Below the pieces are notes generated by a model that was not told the origin of the DNA, did not search any database, and saw nothing but the letters and a program-made list of their open reading frames with translations. Below, one piece after another: positions 33,668 to 45,296 of a stretch of DNA of 64,000 bases (position 1 is its first letter; each line of letters begins with the position of its first letter). Position numbers and translations under genes: made by a program. Source of the DNA: Calamus simplicifolius (taxonomy: Eukaryota > Streptophyta > Magnoliopsida > Arecales > Arecaceae); assembly GCA_900491605.1 (NCBI GenBank), contig UESW01004822.1, forward strand, positions 487,366 through 551,365. Direction: 5' to 3'.

Positions 33668-34064
33668 ATCTCATATTGATTTTGACGAATACAAAATAAT
33701 TAAGTATAGTACTAATGATCTTGTGATTGAGTTAAACATATTTCAGATAAATCATCAAGAAGATGATGTTACTTCAAATTGGATTACTCTATATATATCA
33801 AAAGAAAGGTTTTACAAAGGTAAAACAAAAGTAAAATAGTTGTATTTTTTCAAGTCCAAATGTTTTTCAAAAGTGCAAATGAATTTGTGTTCAAATGGAG
33901 CATTTATTTTACAATGAACCTATATTTCAATTTTTCAAATGGACTTTTTCTTCAAAGGAGTATTTGTTTTACAAATGACTAAACTACCTTTGTATAAACT
34001 ATTGTGTTAAAGTTGTTTCTTATAGCATGAGACTAATATGGTTCTGAATTCTAAGTGAAAAATA
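33664..34064. other. non-coding flank, copy 2
   Basis: Aligned with 21765-22164 of copy 1. No gene is seen. Confidence 0.5.
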
Positions 34065-34146
34065 TGTTAAAAATTTAGTATATTTTATATGAATCAATTT
34101 CATATATCATGAAGCGGAAGATAAAATAAATACGAATTTAATTTTC
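34065..34146 (+). repeat. 80-bp LTR-end fragment (family F)
   Basis: TGTTAAAAATTTAGTATATT through GAAGCGGAAGATAAAATAAA matches the first 80 bp of the element at 55170-57605. It starts exactly where copy 2 of the duplication stops and is joined directly to element E. Confidence 0.7.
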
Positions 34147-34330
34147 AAAGATGATATTGCTAACTCCCATAGGAAAGAAATCACACCACACCTTTTCTTG
34201 ATAGGATTGTAGTTGGATCATGACTTGGCATCTCATTTAATCGGGATAGAAGTTTAGTCTATCTAGGATACCTTATTGGGATTGGGATGGAAAACCATAA
34301 ATAAACCTAAGATTTTGATAACACTGGTTG

Positions 34331-34335
34331 AGATG
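34331..34335. repeat. target site duplication of element D (left)
   Basis: AGATG, repeated at 43658-43662. The uninterrupted relative (element B near 6145) reads TTGAGATGGCA, proving the insertion point. Confidence 0.9.
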
Positions 34336-35538
34336 TGATGCGTGTCGTAGCGCAACGATTTAAACACCTTAATTTCATTATTTGGATAGCGAGAGTAAGG
34401 GATCGATTCCACAGGGACTTTAGCGATTATCTTGAAATAATTTTATAAATTTAACTAAATAGATAACTAAGTAGATAATTAATAGTGCAAAATAATAAGA
34501 TATGGTTTATCTTATTAGAGCACGGCTCGTACCCATAGATCACGGCCCGTCTCTTTTAAGAATAAATCAGTCTAAATTATTTTCACTTAAATATAATTTA
34601 ATAATAATTTAATATGAATAGAAATTTTATTTCAATAACATCCAAGAGTGCATATTAAAATCTAAAATAAAAGAGTTTTAATTTGTAACATGAAGAAGGC
34701 AATAAATAGTAATAAAATAAACCCACAATCCAAAGCTTCTGGGAACAGCCGGACGTGAACAACAGATCTCCTGGAATCCTCTACAGCACGATCGGAAGGA
34801 TGGAACCCGAAACCCGACGGAGGAATTCTCCACGGCTGGAACCGCTACGGCACGAACAGAGCTTCTTCCTTCTCCACGGCTGGAGCGCGCTGGATGTAGA
34901 TCGTTGGACTCCCCCTGCTGCTATTTATAGAAACCCAGACGCGGGTTTGACGCGGAGGAAGATCCAAAACAGAGAACGCAGCGGCAGAGGATGCGGAAGC
35001 CACACAAAAAAATCTGGATAAATCCTCTATAAAATTCAAATTCCTTCTAAAGGAATTTAATTCTCTCAATTTGATAACTTCCAATCTAATCTATTCCTTA
35101 ATTGGTAGAGGAAATGGTTAGAAATTGAATGGAGAAGAATCGGTGGAAAACAGAGGACTCGGAAAACGATGAAACGATTTTACTTTAAAATCCGTGCTAA
35201 AACAGAATGTCGAGCGATAAATCCCTAAAATCGTGCTCGCTAGGTTCTTAGCTTAATCACCTCGCAATCTAAATAAAAGAATAACTTGAGTAAGTAAGTC
35301 CTACCTAATGCCTTAAAATCAAAGCCATAAAGCTCGCTACATTTTAGGACATTGCACTGGAGTGCGTCACTTCTATAAAATGGTAAAATTGAAGCTCTTT
35401 AAGTTGGATAAGGTACATATTTCTAAATTTCTTATTAAGAAAGTTATGATAAATATAAAATATTAAAATATTAAATAATAATAGGTATGTTAAATTATTA
35501 ATTAATAGGTTTAATGATAATTATTTATGCGTTTATCA
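34336..35538 (-). repeat. element D 3' LTR
   Basis: On the plus strand it runs from TGATGCGTGTCG to GCGTTTATCA. It is close to the other LTR except for a block at about 35235-35440 that only this LTR has (see findings). A TATAAATAG box lies on the minus strand at 34921-34929. Confidence 0.9.
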
Positions 35539-35551
35539 CTCCCCCCAACTT
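35539..35551 (-). other. polypurine tract of element D
   Basis: The minus strand reads AAGTTGGGGGGAG directly before the 3' LTR. Confidence 0.8.
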
Positions 35552-36635
35552 GAATCTTACTCGTCCTCGAGCAAATAAGAAATTTAGAAATATGTACCAA
35601 GCTAGTCCAAGAATTGATAGTTATCTTATTTTTTAAATTTTTTTTTTTAAGATCATAAGGGAGGTACTTCATTGGATTATTAAGTTTTTTTTTAGTGATA
35701 AAGTGTAGTCCATAAGAATTTATAGAAGTCTTCCTTCACCAACTTTCCACTTCTCTGATTAAGTCTTCTAACTTAATTTGGGTTGGGTGTAATGTCTTTT
35801 GTACTTTGGTTCTTTATTTATTTATTATTTATATGTAAAGTCAGTGCAATGTCCTAACCCCTTGCTTTCTAATTAACCCTTGTAGCGAGCTTTAGGCCAA
35901 TGGCTCCCAAACCAATTGGTTTTAGGGCATTAGGTGTAAAACACCCCTCGGACTTACTTACTCGAGTTAAAAAGGCTTTAGGTAGGACTGACTCTATTTA
36001 GGTTCTTTTACATTCCCACCTTTTTACGCGAACAACATCACTTTCTTAGGTGACGGGGCCCGGTTACTCAGTGAAAAATGCTAAGAACCTTCTATTAACT
36101 TTAAGAGAGATTTTTTTTTTTTTTGAATAACATTTTCACCCATACCCTTATTAAGTAGATTGTACTATTAAGATCAGTGGTCAGGAGGGTCTGAAATTAT
36201 TCTAAAAATTTTTCTGGGCTAAACCCTACCTTTTATTAGGTTTTCTTTATTCCTCAGTATCTCAAAAATAATCTAACCATTAATTCATTAATAGACTGCT
36301 TGATTAACTTCAAATCGAGACAGAATTTGGTAACACATCTGATTATAGTTTTACTCGAGGATTTATTTATTTATTCTTTTTCCTCCCCCCAACTTAATTT
36401 CCATTGTCCCTAATGGAAGAAATAATAATAATTTCAAGGAAAGATACTACCTGGTAGAGTATTTGAAGGTTGGAAGTTTCATTGTTGCCATCTTCTTTCA
36501 ATCTGCTTCTGTTGCTCTTCTCTGGTCATACTAAAAAAAACACACTAAAAGAACAGAAAGTTAAAAATAACTAATAAACTGGGTTGCCTCCCAAGAGCGC
36601 TAAGTTTAAAGTCTTCAGCCAGACTGTGCTACTCA
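35552..36635 (-). other. element D 3' untranslated region
   Basis: About 1.1 kb between integrase and the 3' LTR where other Athila elements may keep an envelope-like gene; no ORF of that kind is seen. Parts of 35574-36090 recur inverted in the neighbouring LTR. Confidence 0.7.
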
Positions 36636-38037
36636 TTATGATAGTGTTGGGTTCACAAGATCAATTGATTCAACAATTTCTCCATCATTAATTTCTTCTA
36701 TATATGGTTTCAAACGTTGGCCATTTACTTTGAATGTATTTCCTTGCTTGGGGTCTTTAAGCTCTACAGCTCCATGGGAAATACTTGAGTTACTATAAAA
36801 GGTCCATTCCATCGTGAACGAAGTTTTCCAGGGAAAAGGTGTAATCTTGAATTGTAAAGCCATACTTTTTGATTTGGTTCAAAAGTTTTTCTACTAATAA
36901 ATTTGTCATGATATGCTTTGGTTCGTTCTTTATAAATTTTTGAGCTCTCATATGCCTCATTTCGTAGCTCTTCTAACTCATTCAATTGGAGTTTTCTATT
37001 GACACCTGCATTTTTCATATCATAATTAAATTGCTTGATAGCCCAAAATGCACGGTGTTCTAATTCTACAGGTAAATGACAGGCTTTTCCAAATACGAGC
37101 CTGTAAGGAGACATTCCTATGGGAGTTTTAAATGCAGTACGATAAGCCCATAATGCATCATCCAAACGTTCTGACCAATCTTTCCTATCAGGTCTCACCG
37201 TTTTCTCAAGGATATTTTTAATTTCTCTATTTGATATTTCAACTTGGCCACTAGTTTGGGGATGATAAGGTGTAGCTACCTTATGAGTAATTCCATATTT
37301 GTTCATTAATCCTTCAAAGTGTCTATTCGTGAAATGTGTACCCCCATCACTAATTATAGCCCTTGGGCATCCAAAACGACTAAGGATATTATGCTGAATA
37401 AACTTGATTACAACTTTATGGTCATTGGTTCGAGTTGCCATGGCTTCAATCCATTTTGACACATAATCAACTGCCACTAGAATGTATTCAAATCCAAAAG
37501 AGGAAGGAAATGGGCCCATAAAATCAATACCCCATACATCAAAAATTTCTACAACCAAGATAGGGTTTAGGGGCATCATGTCTTTTCGAGATATATTTCC
37601 TGTTTGTTGACATTGGAGACAATTACGGCTAAATTCATGTGCATCTTTAAAAAGAGTTGGCCAATAAAACCCACTTTGCAGTACCTTTGCTGCAGTTTTC
37701 TTTCCACTAAAATGTCCTCCACAGGCAAGAGAATGACAGAAGTTAAGTATACTTTTGAATTCACTCTCGGGACACATCGCCTAATCACCTGATCTGAACA
37801 GTACTTAAATAATTCAGGGTCTTCCCAAAAGTAATATTTGATTTGTGAGAAAAATCTATCTTTTTCTTGTTTTGTCCAGTGGGAAGGTACTTTTCCTGTT
37901 GCCAAATAATTCACAATGTGGGCAAACCAGGGAAGACTGCTATGGGAAATTGAGAACAATTGCTCATCAGGGAACTTATCTCTGATTATTTCTTTATTGT
38001 ATTCCACTGAGATCCTAGAGATATGATCTGCTACCAT
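36636..38037 (-). pseudogene. element D integrase
   Basis: Read on the minus strand: a spacer after RNase H (PSHWTKQEKDRF, YYFWEDPELFKYCSD), the H2C2 zinc site (CHSLACGGHFSGKK, then NCLQCQQTG), and the catalytic core with DFMGPFPSSFG, the DYVSKWIEAMA segment, ISDGGTHFTN and QTSGQVEISNREIK carrying the acidic triad. The C-terminal part (QKVWLYNSRLHLFPGKLRS) is followed by a frameshift near 36765, after which the frame ends GNTFKVNGQRLKPYIEE before a stop at 36636. A second shift lies near 37740. These two shifts are the main lesions. An intact protein would insert the cDNA into chromosomes. Confidence 0.85.
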
Positions 38038-38357
38038 ATTTTCAGAACCTTCTTATCTAAGATTTCTAGATCAAATTCTTGTAGTAGTAGGATCCATCTA
38101 ATCAGTCTGGGTTTTGTATCCTTTTTTGATATAAGATGCCTCGCTGCATGATCTGAATAAACTAAAACTTTAGACCCTAACAGATATGATCTAAACTTTT
38201 CTAGGGCAAACACAACTGCTAGTAATTCTTTTTCAGTGGTAGTATAGTTCATTTGTGCATCTGAAAGAGTTTTGCTAGCATAATAAATTACATGGGGTTC
38301 TCGATTGAGTTTCTGTCCTAGAACTGCCCCTACAGCATAATCAGAAGCATCACACAT
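38031..38357 (-). pseudogene. element D RNase H
   Basis: CDASDYAVGAVLGQ carries the first acidic residue, YYTTTEKELLAVVFALEKFR-type sequence (here NYTTTEKELLAVVFALEKFR) the second, and VYSDHAARHLI the third. The domain is complete, but frameshifts at both ends separate it from RT and integrase. Confidence 0.85.
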
Positions 38358-39338
38358 GATTTCGAAAGGTATGGTCCAATCTGGGGCTTGATAATGGTGC
38401 AGTGGTCAAAGCAGTTCGAAGGATGTTATAGGCTGTTAGACAATCTTTATCAAAATTAAAAGAACTATCCTTGGTCAACAAATTACACAATGGTCGAGAA
38501 ATTTTACTGAAATCTTTGATGAAACGTCTATAAAAACCAGCATGACCAAGGAAAGATCGTACTTGTTTAACTGAGGTTGGGGGTAGATTTGAGATCAATT
38601 CAACCTTGGCTTTATCAACCTCAATACCTCTCTCTGAAACAATGTGTCCAAGCACAATTCCCTCACGAACCATAAAATGGCTCTTCTCCCAACTTAGGAC
38701 TAAATTCATTTCCATACATCGTTTCAGTACCTTAGTCAAGTTCTCGAGGCAGCTATCAAATGATGCACCAAAGACTGAAAAATCATCCATAAATACTTCC
38801 AAAAATTGACCAATCATATCAGAAAATATGGCCATCATACATCGTTGAAAGTGGCTGGTGCATTACAAAGACCAAACGGCATACGTCTAAAGGCAAATGT
38901 TCCAAAGGGACAAGTGAAGGTGGTCTTTTCTTGATCTGCAGGAAATACTGGGACTTGATTGTATCCTGAATATCCATCTAAGAAACAAAAGAAACTTTGT
39001 CCCGCTAGCCGTTCTAGAATTTGATCGATAAAAGGCAAAGGAAAGTGGTCTTTCCTAGTCACGGCATTCAACTTTCGATAATCTATACACACTCTCCAAC
39101 TAGTTGATGTGCGAGTAGGAATTGATTCGCCCTTTTCATTTTTAATCACGGTAATACCCGATTTTTTAGGTACTACTTGGATTGGACTGACCCATTGGCT
39201 ATCTGAAATTGGATAAATGATACCAGCATCAAGCCATTTTACTACTTCCTTCTTAACAACATCCCTCATGTTTGGATTTAGCCTTCGTTGCATGTCTCTA
39301 TGTGGTTTGGCTTCAATTTCACTATGAATATGGTGCAT
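38350..39338 (-). pseudogene. element D reverse transcriptase
   Basis: Motifs in order: EVVKWLDAGIIYPISDSQWV, WRVCIDYRKLNAVTRKDHFP, FCFLDGYSGYNQVPV (first acidic site), FAFRRMPFGLCNAPATF, and after a frameshift near 38837 the FMDDFSVFG box in place of the usual YxDD (FxDD is common in Athila relatives). The thumb region ends SFLGHAGFYRRFIKDFSK. One shift in the palm and one before RNase H are the only obvious breaks. Confidence 0.85.
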
Positions 39339-42031
39339 GCAACGGAAGGGTCAATTCCCTTAATATCAGCTATTGTCCATCCAATGCCTCTTTATGTTCT
39401 TTAAGTACATCTACCAATTTATCTTCTTGCTCAGAGGTTAGGGTAGATGCAATGATTACTGGAAGGGTATCATTGGGTCCAAGGAATGAATATTTTAAGT
39501 TATCTGGAAGAGGTTTCAATTCTAGTTGGGGTGGTTCTTCCAAGGATGGTATTAAAGGACTTGGTTTAGTTGGAAGTGGTTCATATTTTATAGTCCAAGG
39601 CGGGATGGTGTCGAACTTAGGTGGTTCTAATAACATGTTTATCTCTTTGGTATACTCATCAATATCAAAGTCATCTATTCCAAAATGTGTAAGACATGTT
39701 TGTAAAGGATCCGAATCAATCAAACTTTGGAATTTCTTATCTACTACTTCCTCTATCATGTTTACTTCATTTAAATCATACACAGGTGGTCCTTGGGAAG
39801 CATTAAAAATATTTAATCTCATCTTCTTGTTTCCAAAAGATACATCCATCACACCTGTTCTACAATTTATACATGCATTAGCAGTAGCTAGAAAAGGTCT
39901 TCCAAGGATGATGGGAATTTGGTTAGGATTACCACTAGATTCCATATCTAACACAAGGAAGTCGACAGGAAAATAGAATTCATCCACCTTTACTAATACA
40001 TCTTCCAATATTCCACGAGGTTCTTTGACTGATCTATCTGCCAATTGTAGTGTTACTGTCGTGGGTTTCAACTCTCCAAATCCGAATAATTCATATACTG
40101 AACTTGGGAGAAGGTTTACACTCGCACCCAAATCTAATAATGCTTTCTTGATTGTGAAGTTTCCTATGACACATGATATAATCGGGGTACCAGGATCTTT
40201 TAGTTTGGGTGGGGTTATTTGCTGAACAACTGAGCTGACTTGCTCAGTCAAATGTATCTTTTTTGGTATTTGTATCTTGGCTTTCCGTTTTTGTGTGCAT
40301 AGATCCTTCAAAAATTTGGCATAAGCTGGAACTTGCTTGATAGCATCGAGAAGAGGTAAGTTTATTTGGACTTGCTTAAATAACTCAAGCATCTCATTCA
40401 TTTTTATATTCTTCTTATCTGAAGGCAAAGGAGATTCTAAAGCACTAGGGAATGGGGCTTTAGGTATGATTGCTTGATCATTGAATTCCTTTTCTTTTTC
40501 ATTTCTTCTCTCTTCTGGTTTAGCCACTTCTAATTTCTGGGTTGGTTCAGGTGGGTTCAATGTTTTTCCACTTCTGAGAGTCATGACTGATTTAGCATGT
40601 TCTGGGAATTTGTCAGGACTATTGGAACCTTCAGCCATGAATTGTCCTTTCGGGTTATCGATAGGCTGACTAGGTAACTTACCCTCCTCCCTTCTACTGA
40701 ATGCTGTGGCTAATTGACCTATCTGAGTTTCTAGTTTTGCAATAGATTGTGTGTGGAGTGAAGGATTTGAGTATTCATTTCTAGCCCTTTCAATGCTTGT
40801 AACACTTTGTCTTCAAAAGTAGGCTGATTATTCGGTGGAGGTTGTGGGATGTTTGGATATTGTGAATATGGCATGTTTCTAAAATTGGTTTCTTGGTAAT
40901 TAGGTCTGATCGATGAATTGGTTACAGGTTGAGGTTTCCAAGAAAAATTTGGATGATTTCGCCAGCCAGGATTGTAAGTATTTGAAAATGGATCATTTCC
41001 TGTTCTAGGAGCTAATCGGGTTTGGGCTTGGTGGGCTTGCTCTTGAACAAGTTCAGGAAATTGGTATGCAGCTGGACATTCACCTATAGAATGGGTTGGA
41101 CTCGAACAAATTATGCAGACCTCATGTAATTGAGTAGATGGGAAGAGATGTTTCCAACTTGTAGAATCCGATCAAGTTTATGGGATAATTCATCTACCTT
41201 AGTATAGATATCTGTAGAATGACCTATTTCATATATTCCACCTCTTTTAGGTTCTACGGGAGGGTCTCGACGAGCAACTGACATATGATGTAATGAATTC
41301 TCACTCAATGTCTCAAAGAGTTGCCAAGCCTCATGTTCATTTTTTAACATAAATGTCCCACCACATGAAGCATCAACCATTTGCCTATGCTTTTCTGATA
41401 ATCCATCATAAAAGCACTGAACCAGTTGCCATTTGGGTATAGCATGATGTGGACATTTTCTAATTAGTTCTTTGAATCTCTCCCATGTCTCATGGAACAT
41501 TTCTCCATCTGTCTGGGAAAAACTTGTTATGGCTTTTCTAATTTGATTCGTTTTTCCTATAGGAAAATATTTCTTAAGAAATTCTCTCTGAAGATGATCC
41601 CAAGTTGAAATTATAACAGTGTCTAATGAATTTAACCAATACTTGGCTTTATCTTTTAGGGAAAAAGGGAATAACTTAAGCCTAAGTGCATCATCAGAGA
41701 AATTTTGAATTTTGACAGTTGAGCAAATTTCTAAGAATTCATCTAAGTGTTTGTAGGGATCCTCATTTGTAAGTCCATAGAAAGATGGTAACATTTGGAT
41801 TACACTTGACTTAATTTCATATTGGGCAGCCTCTACTGGAGGCACTTGAATGCAGGGAGAGTAGGTATACCTTGAAGGAGTGAAATACTCTTTCAACTGT
41901 CTTGGTTGATTATTTTCGTTATTAGGATCCATAATTCTGAGTCTGTTTGCTCTAATAGTTCTTTCTATCTCAGGATCTAAGGGTATAAGGTCGGGCTGCA
42001 ATGATCGGCGACCAAGCATACACCCTACCAA
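39339..42031 (-). pseudogene. element D gag and protease
   Basis: The frame from 42031 begins MVGCMLGRRSLQPDLI and continues MDPNNENNQPRQLKEYFTP, with a capsid-like part (KAKYWLNSLD, WDHLQREFLKKYFP, ETWERFKELIRKCPHH). After a stop near 41111 it continues as a proline/asparagine-rich linker (ICSSPTHSIGECPAAYQFPE). The protease frame 40638-39370 contains KSVMTLRSGKTLNPP, then the active site ALLDLGASVNLLPSSVYELF (DLG in place of DSG), and IILGRPFLATANACINCRTG. One stop separates gag from protease, so the polyprotein is nearly whole. Confidence 0.85.
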
Positions 42032-42519
42032 TGACTCTAAAGCAAATAGTTTTATTTATTTTTTTTTAATTTTATAATTAAGTTTCTAATTTCCTAATAA
42101 ATTATGAGATGTCAATGAAAAAAAATTTGAGTTTTGCAGAAAATAAATTTACCTAAGTCAATCTATAAAATAATTATTTTGTTTATATTTTATTTTTATT
42201 TTTATAAATTTTTTTTCCTTAAATTAATTATATTTTATGGAAGATGTCTTAGGGTTTTATTTTAGGTTTTTTTTTAAGTTAATTAAAAGAAATTTTGATT
42301 AGGTTAAAATTGGATTTATGACAAAAGGAAAGTAATAATTTTTTTTATTTTTTTATGTTAAAAAGAAAATATGCAATTCTAACAATTAAGGAAATAAAAT
42401 AAAGCAGCAATAACTATTCAAAAATTAAGAGAAAATTAATCTAAATTTTTTTATATTTTTATTATTTTTTTAATTTTTTTAATTTTTTTAATTTTTTTTT
42501 TAAAATAACATACTTAAAT
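42032..42519 (-). other. element D 5' leader
   Basis: AT-rich, with long T runs on the plus strand. No gene is seen. Confidence 0.6.
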
Positions 42520-42536
42520 CCCCGGCAATGGTGCCA
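42520..42536 (-). other. primer binding site of element D (tRNA-Asp type)
   Basis: The minus strand reads TGGCACCATTGCCGGGG, two changes from TGGCGCCGTTGCCGGGG, the site usual in Athila elements. It lies six bases from the 5' LTR. Confidence 0.8.
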
Positions 42537-42542
42537 AAAATC

Positions 42543-43657
42543 TGATGCGTGTCATAGCGCAACGATTTAAACACCTTAATTTCACTATTTGGATAGCGAG
42601 AGTAAGGGATCGATTCCACAGGGACTTTAGCGATTATCTTGAAATAATTTTATAAATTTAACTAAATAGATAACTAAGTAGATAATTAATAGTGCAAAAT
42701 AATAAGATATGGTTTATCTTATTAGAGCACGGCTCGTACCCATAGATCATGGCCCGTCTCTTTTAAGAATAAATCAGTCTAAATTATTTTCACTTAAATA
42801 GAATTTAATAATAATTTAACATGAATAGAAATTTTATTTCAATAACATCCAAGAGGCATATTAAAATCTAAAATAAAAGAGTTTTAATTTGTAACATGAA
42901 GAAGGCAATAAAATAATAATAAAATAAACCCATAATCCAAAGCTTCTAGGAACAGCCGGACGTGAACAATAGATCTCCTGGAATCCTCCACGGCACGATC
43001 GAAAGGATGGAACCCGAAACCCGACGGAGGAATTCTCCACGGCTGGAACCGCTACGGCATGAACAGAGCTTCTTCCTTCTCCACGGCTGGAGTGCGCTGG
43101 ATGTAGATTGTTGGACTCCCCCTGCTGCTATTTATAGAAACCCAAACGTGGGTTTGATGCGGCGAGGAAGATCCAAAATAGAGAACGCAGCGGCAAAGGA
43201 CGCGGAAGCCATACAAAAAAAATCTGGATAAATCCTCTATAAAATTCAAATTCCTTCTAAAGGAATTTAATTCTCTCAATTTGATAACTTCCAATCTAAT
43301 CTATTCCTTAATTGGTAGAGAAAACGGTTAGAAATTGAATGGAGAAGAATCGGTGGAAAAGGAGAAGAATCGGTGGAAAACAGAGGACTCGGCTGAGAAA
43401 ACGATGAAGTCGGCACTTGGTTTGCCGACTTCACTTTAAAATCCGTGCTAAAACAGATAAATCAATGAAAAATCAATTTCGAGCTCATCTTAAATCTGAT
43501 TTGGGTGTCGTTTTCGTCGTTAAATCCCTAAAATTGTGCTCTTTAAGTTGATAAGATTTTATCTAAAATATATATAAAATATTAAAATATTAAATAATAA
43601 TAGGTATGTTAAATTATTAATTAATAGGTTTAATGATAATTATTTATGCATTTATCA
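42543..43657 (-). repeat. element D 5' LTR
   Basis: Runs from TGATGCGTGTCATAGCGC to GCATTTATCA on the plus strand. Its TATA box TATAAATAG (minus strand, 43136-43128) would drive the genomic RNA. It carries a 20-bp tandem duplication near 43340-43380 (GGAGAAGAATCGGTGGAAAA twice) not found in the other LTR. Confidence 0.9.
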
Positions 43658-43981
43658 AGATGGCACTAACATAGCTCCTGCTATCTTTGATGATCTTATG
43701 TACCTTTTTCTCTAACTTCATAAATGTATGTAGGATATGGGTCCTACGCTAATCCTCTTGTTCTTTGGTTTGGATCAAGATACATCTAACAACTCCTAAT
43801 AAATCAAATGATTTAATGACTTCCTCATCTCCTTCATATTCATCCACTACGTGTATGTATTCTAGCTTCATACACTTCTACTTCATGCTCATCACTGGGT
43901 TCAGGATCTTCTTCTTCTAGTTTTCCTATGTGTAGGGATCGGGTTCAGCATTGACTAGCATAATGTCCCAATTTATGATAT
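43658..43981 (-). pseudogene. element E protease and knuckle region (middle piece)
   Basis: Matches 6143-6460 of element B: start of the protease, acidic linker and the knuckle. It is enclosed between element D and element C. Multiple shifts. Confidence 0.7.
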
Positions 43982-45277
43982 TTTAGACATCAAAGTTTGA
44001 AAGAGACTTTGATCTAATTCAGTATGGCTTTAATTCTTTCATGTGTCCTCTAAATAGAGTAATAATTTTACTTATTTGAATTTGAGTCATTTAATTAAAA
44101 TTGGTTTATTTCAATTTAGGTTCTTGAGTCCAAATAGGGTCAAATTGGTTTGTATTTAGTGAGTTTAGTAGTTGGGTCCAAGAGAGGTATGGAATTGGGT
44201 TCAAGGTAAGCAAGTAAGCTTGAAGATTGGATGCATTCATCCACTCCAACAAATCAATCTCAGGTGGATGCCACTTCAGCAAGCATTATTGGGTGCCATG
44301 TCAACCTCTTGGTGTACACCTCATCAAGCCACATCACCAAGAAGAATTCAAATTCAAAGGAGCCGCCCACTTTTCTCTTCTCTTCTTAAGCTTAGTTATA
44401 AGTTGTTTCAACCCTCCACCCTTTTAGCTAGCTTAGGTTGCAACTTTCCATGAAAAGCTTCTTGTAATTTGAATTTTCAAAAGTCCCTTGGAGGCTTATA
44501 AATACTACTCCAAGCTCTCTTGTAAAGATAATTTATGATGAATAAAAGTTGAGTTTATTTTCTTCCATTTGTGTTAGCAAATATCCTCCGAGAGGGAGTG
44601 GGTGAGAGGCCCTTAGCTACTTCAAGAAAGTCATCTCTATGCCAAGATCCATTAGCCATTCTCCATTCTATTCTACCATCACATCCCATCTTCCAAGGTG
44701 CAAGAAGACTAAAGAAGGCTGGCCAAGCTACCTCAAATCCGCCAAGCTTCATCTTAATTTCAACCTTCCCTTCCTCTTCCATCATTTCATTAATACTCCA
44801 CCAAATTTTTATGTTCTTAACTCTAATTTGATTTATGTAGGATCCTCGAGAATTTTAGGTTCCGAAGAAGAAGGTCTTCCGTGATAAGAAACAGATACAA
44901 GAAGCCTTGCAACTAGAGAAATCTCCTTGTCATCTAAAAACTTCATTCTTGAGTGTAAACCTTCCAATCTTTGATATATTAAAGGCCAGATACCCCTCTT
45001 TCAACATTTTTTAATATGAAATATTAGAGTAATTAAGTCTTAGCCTATGTGGTTTCTTAGCCACAAAGATCCTTTTAGCCTGTGTGGTTTCTTAGCCACA
45101 AAGATCCTTTCTCTTTACTATTTTGAAGGATTTTCATCCAAGCCTAGTTTAACTTGCAAATCCCTTTATGAAAATTTCTGCTCTTTTATATGAAAATGTA
45201 GCCTAGCTTAACTTCATTTTTTATTTAGTTATTACTATCTCCTCCTAGATTACATCATTCGACTTCATCCCTCATCA
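43982..45277 (+). repeat. element C 5' LTR
   Basis: Begins TTTAGACATCAAAG (TGCAGACACTAAAG in the other LTR, so its TG is mutated) and ends CCCTCATCA. A 35-bp tandem duplication containing TGTGGTTTCTTAGCCACAAA is at about 45042-45110; the 3' LTR has one copy. Confidence 0.8.
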
Positions 45278-45280
45278 AAT

Positions 45281-45296
45281 TGGTATCAAAGTATGG
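45281..45296 (+). other. primer binding site of element C
   Basis: TGGTATCAAAGTATGG, four bases after the LTR end, of the initiator-Met type. Confidence 0.75.

Larger units (their letters stand above)
27570..34064 (+). repeat. segmental duplication, copy 2
   Basis: Matches copy 1 (9374-11813 plus 17700-22164). Its right edge is the TG of an LTR fragment at 34065. It is free of large insertions and keeps the intact peptide gene. Confidence 0.85.
34336..43657 (-). mobile_element. Athila-type Ty3/gypsy retrotransposon, complete ends (element D)
   Basis: A 9.3-kb minus-strand element with two LTRs, a 5-bp target duplication (AGATG), primer site, gag-protease, RT, RNase H, integrase and polypurine tract. 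The primer site, close to TGGCGCCGTTGCCGGGG (tRNA-Asp type), and the pol sequence identify the Athila lineage. No envelope-like ORF lies between integrase and the 3' LTR. Only a few frameshifts break pol, so it is younger than its surroundings, and it sits inside element E. Confidence 0.9.

Noticed and set aside
34845..35084. ORF conserved in both Athila LTRs (minus strand, starting MEVIKLRELNSFRR)
   Set aside because: Conservation follows from LTR identity; the two copies diverge by a frameshift, and it overlaps the TATA region.
39272..39976. 234-aa plus-strand ORF opposite Athila protease
   Set aside because: It is a shadow of the true minus-strand gag-protease frame, which carries recognisable motifs.
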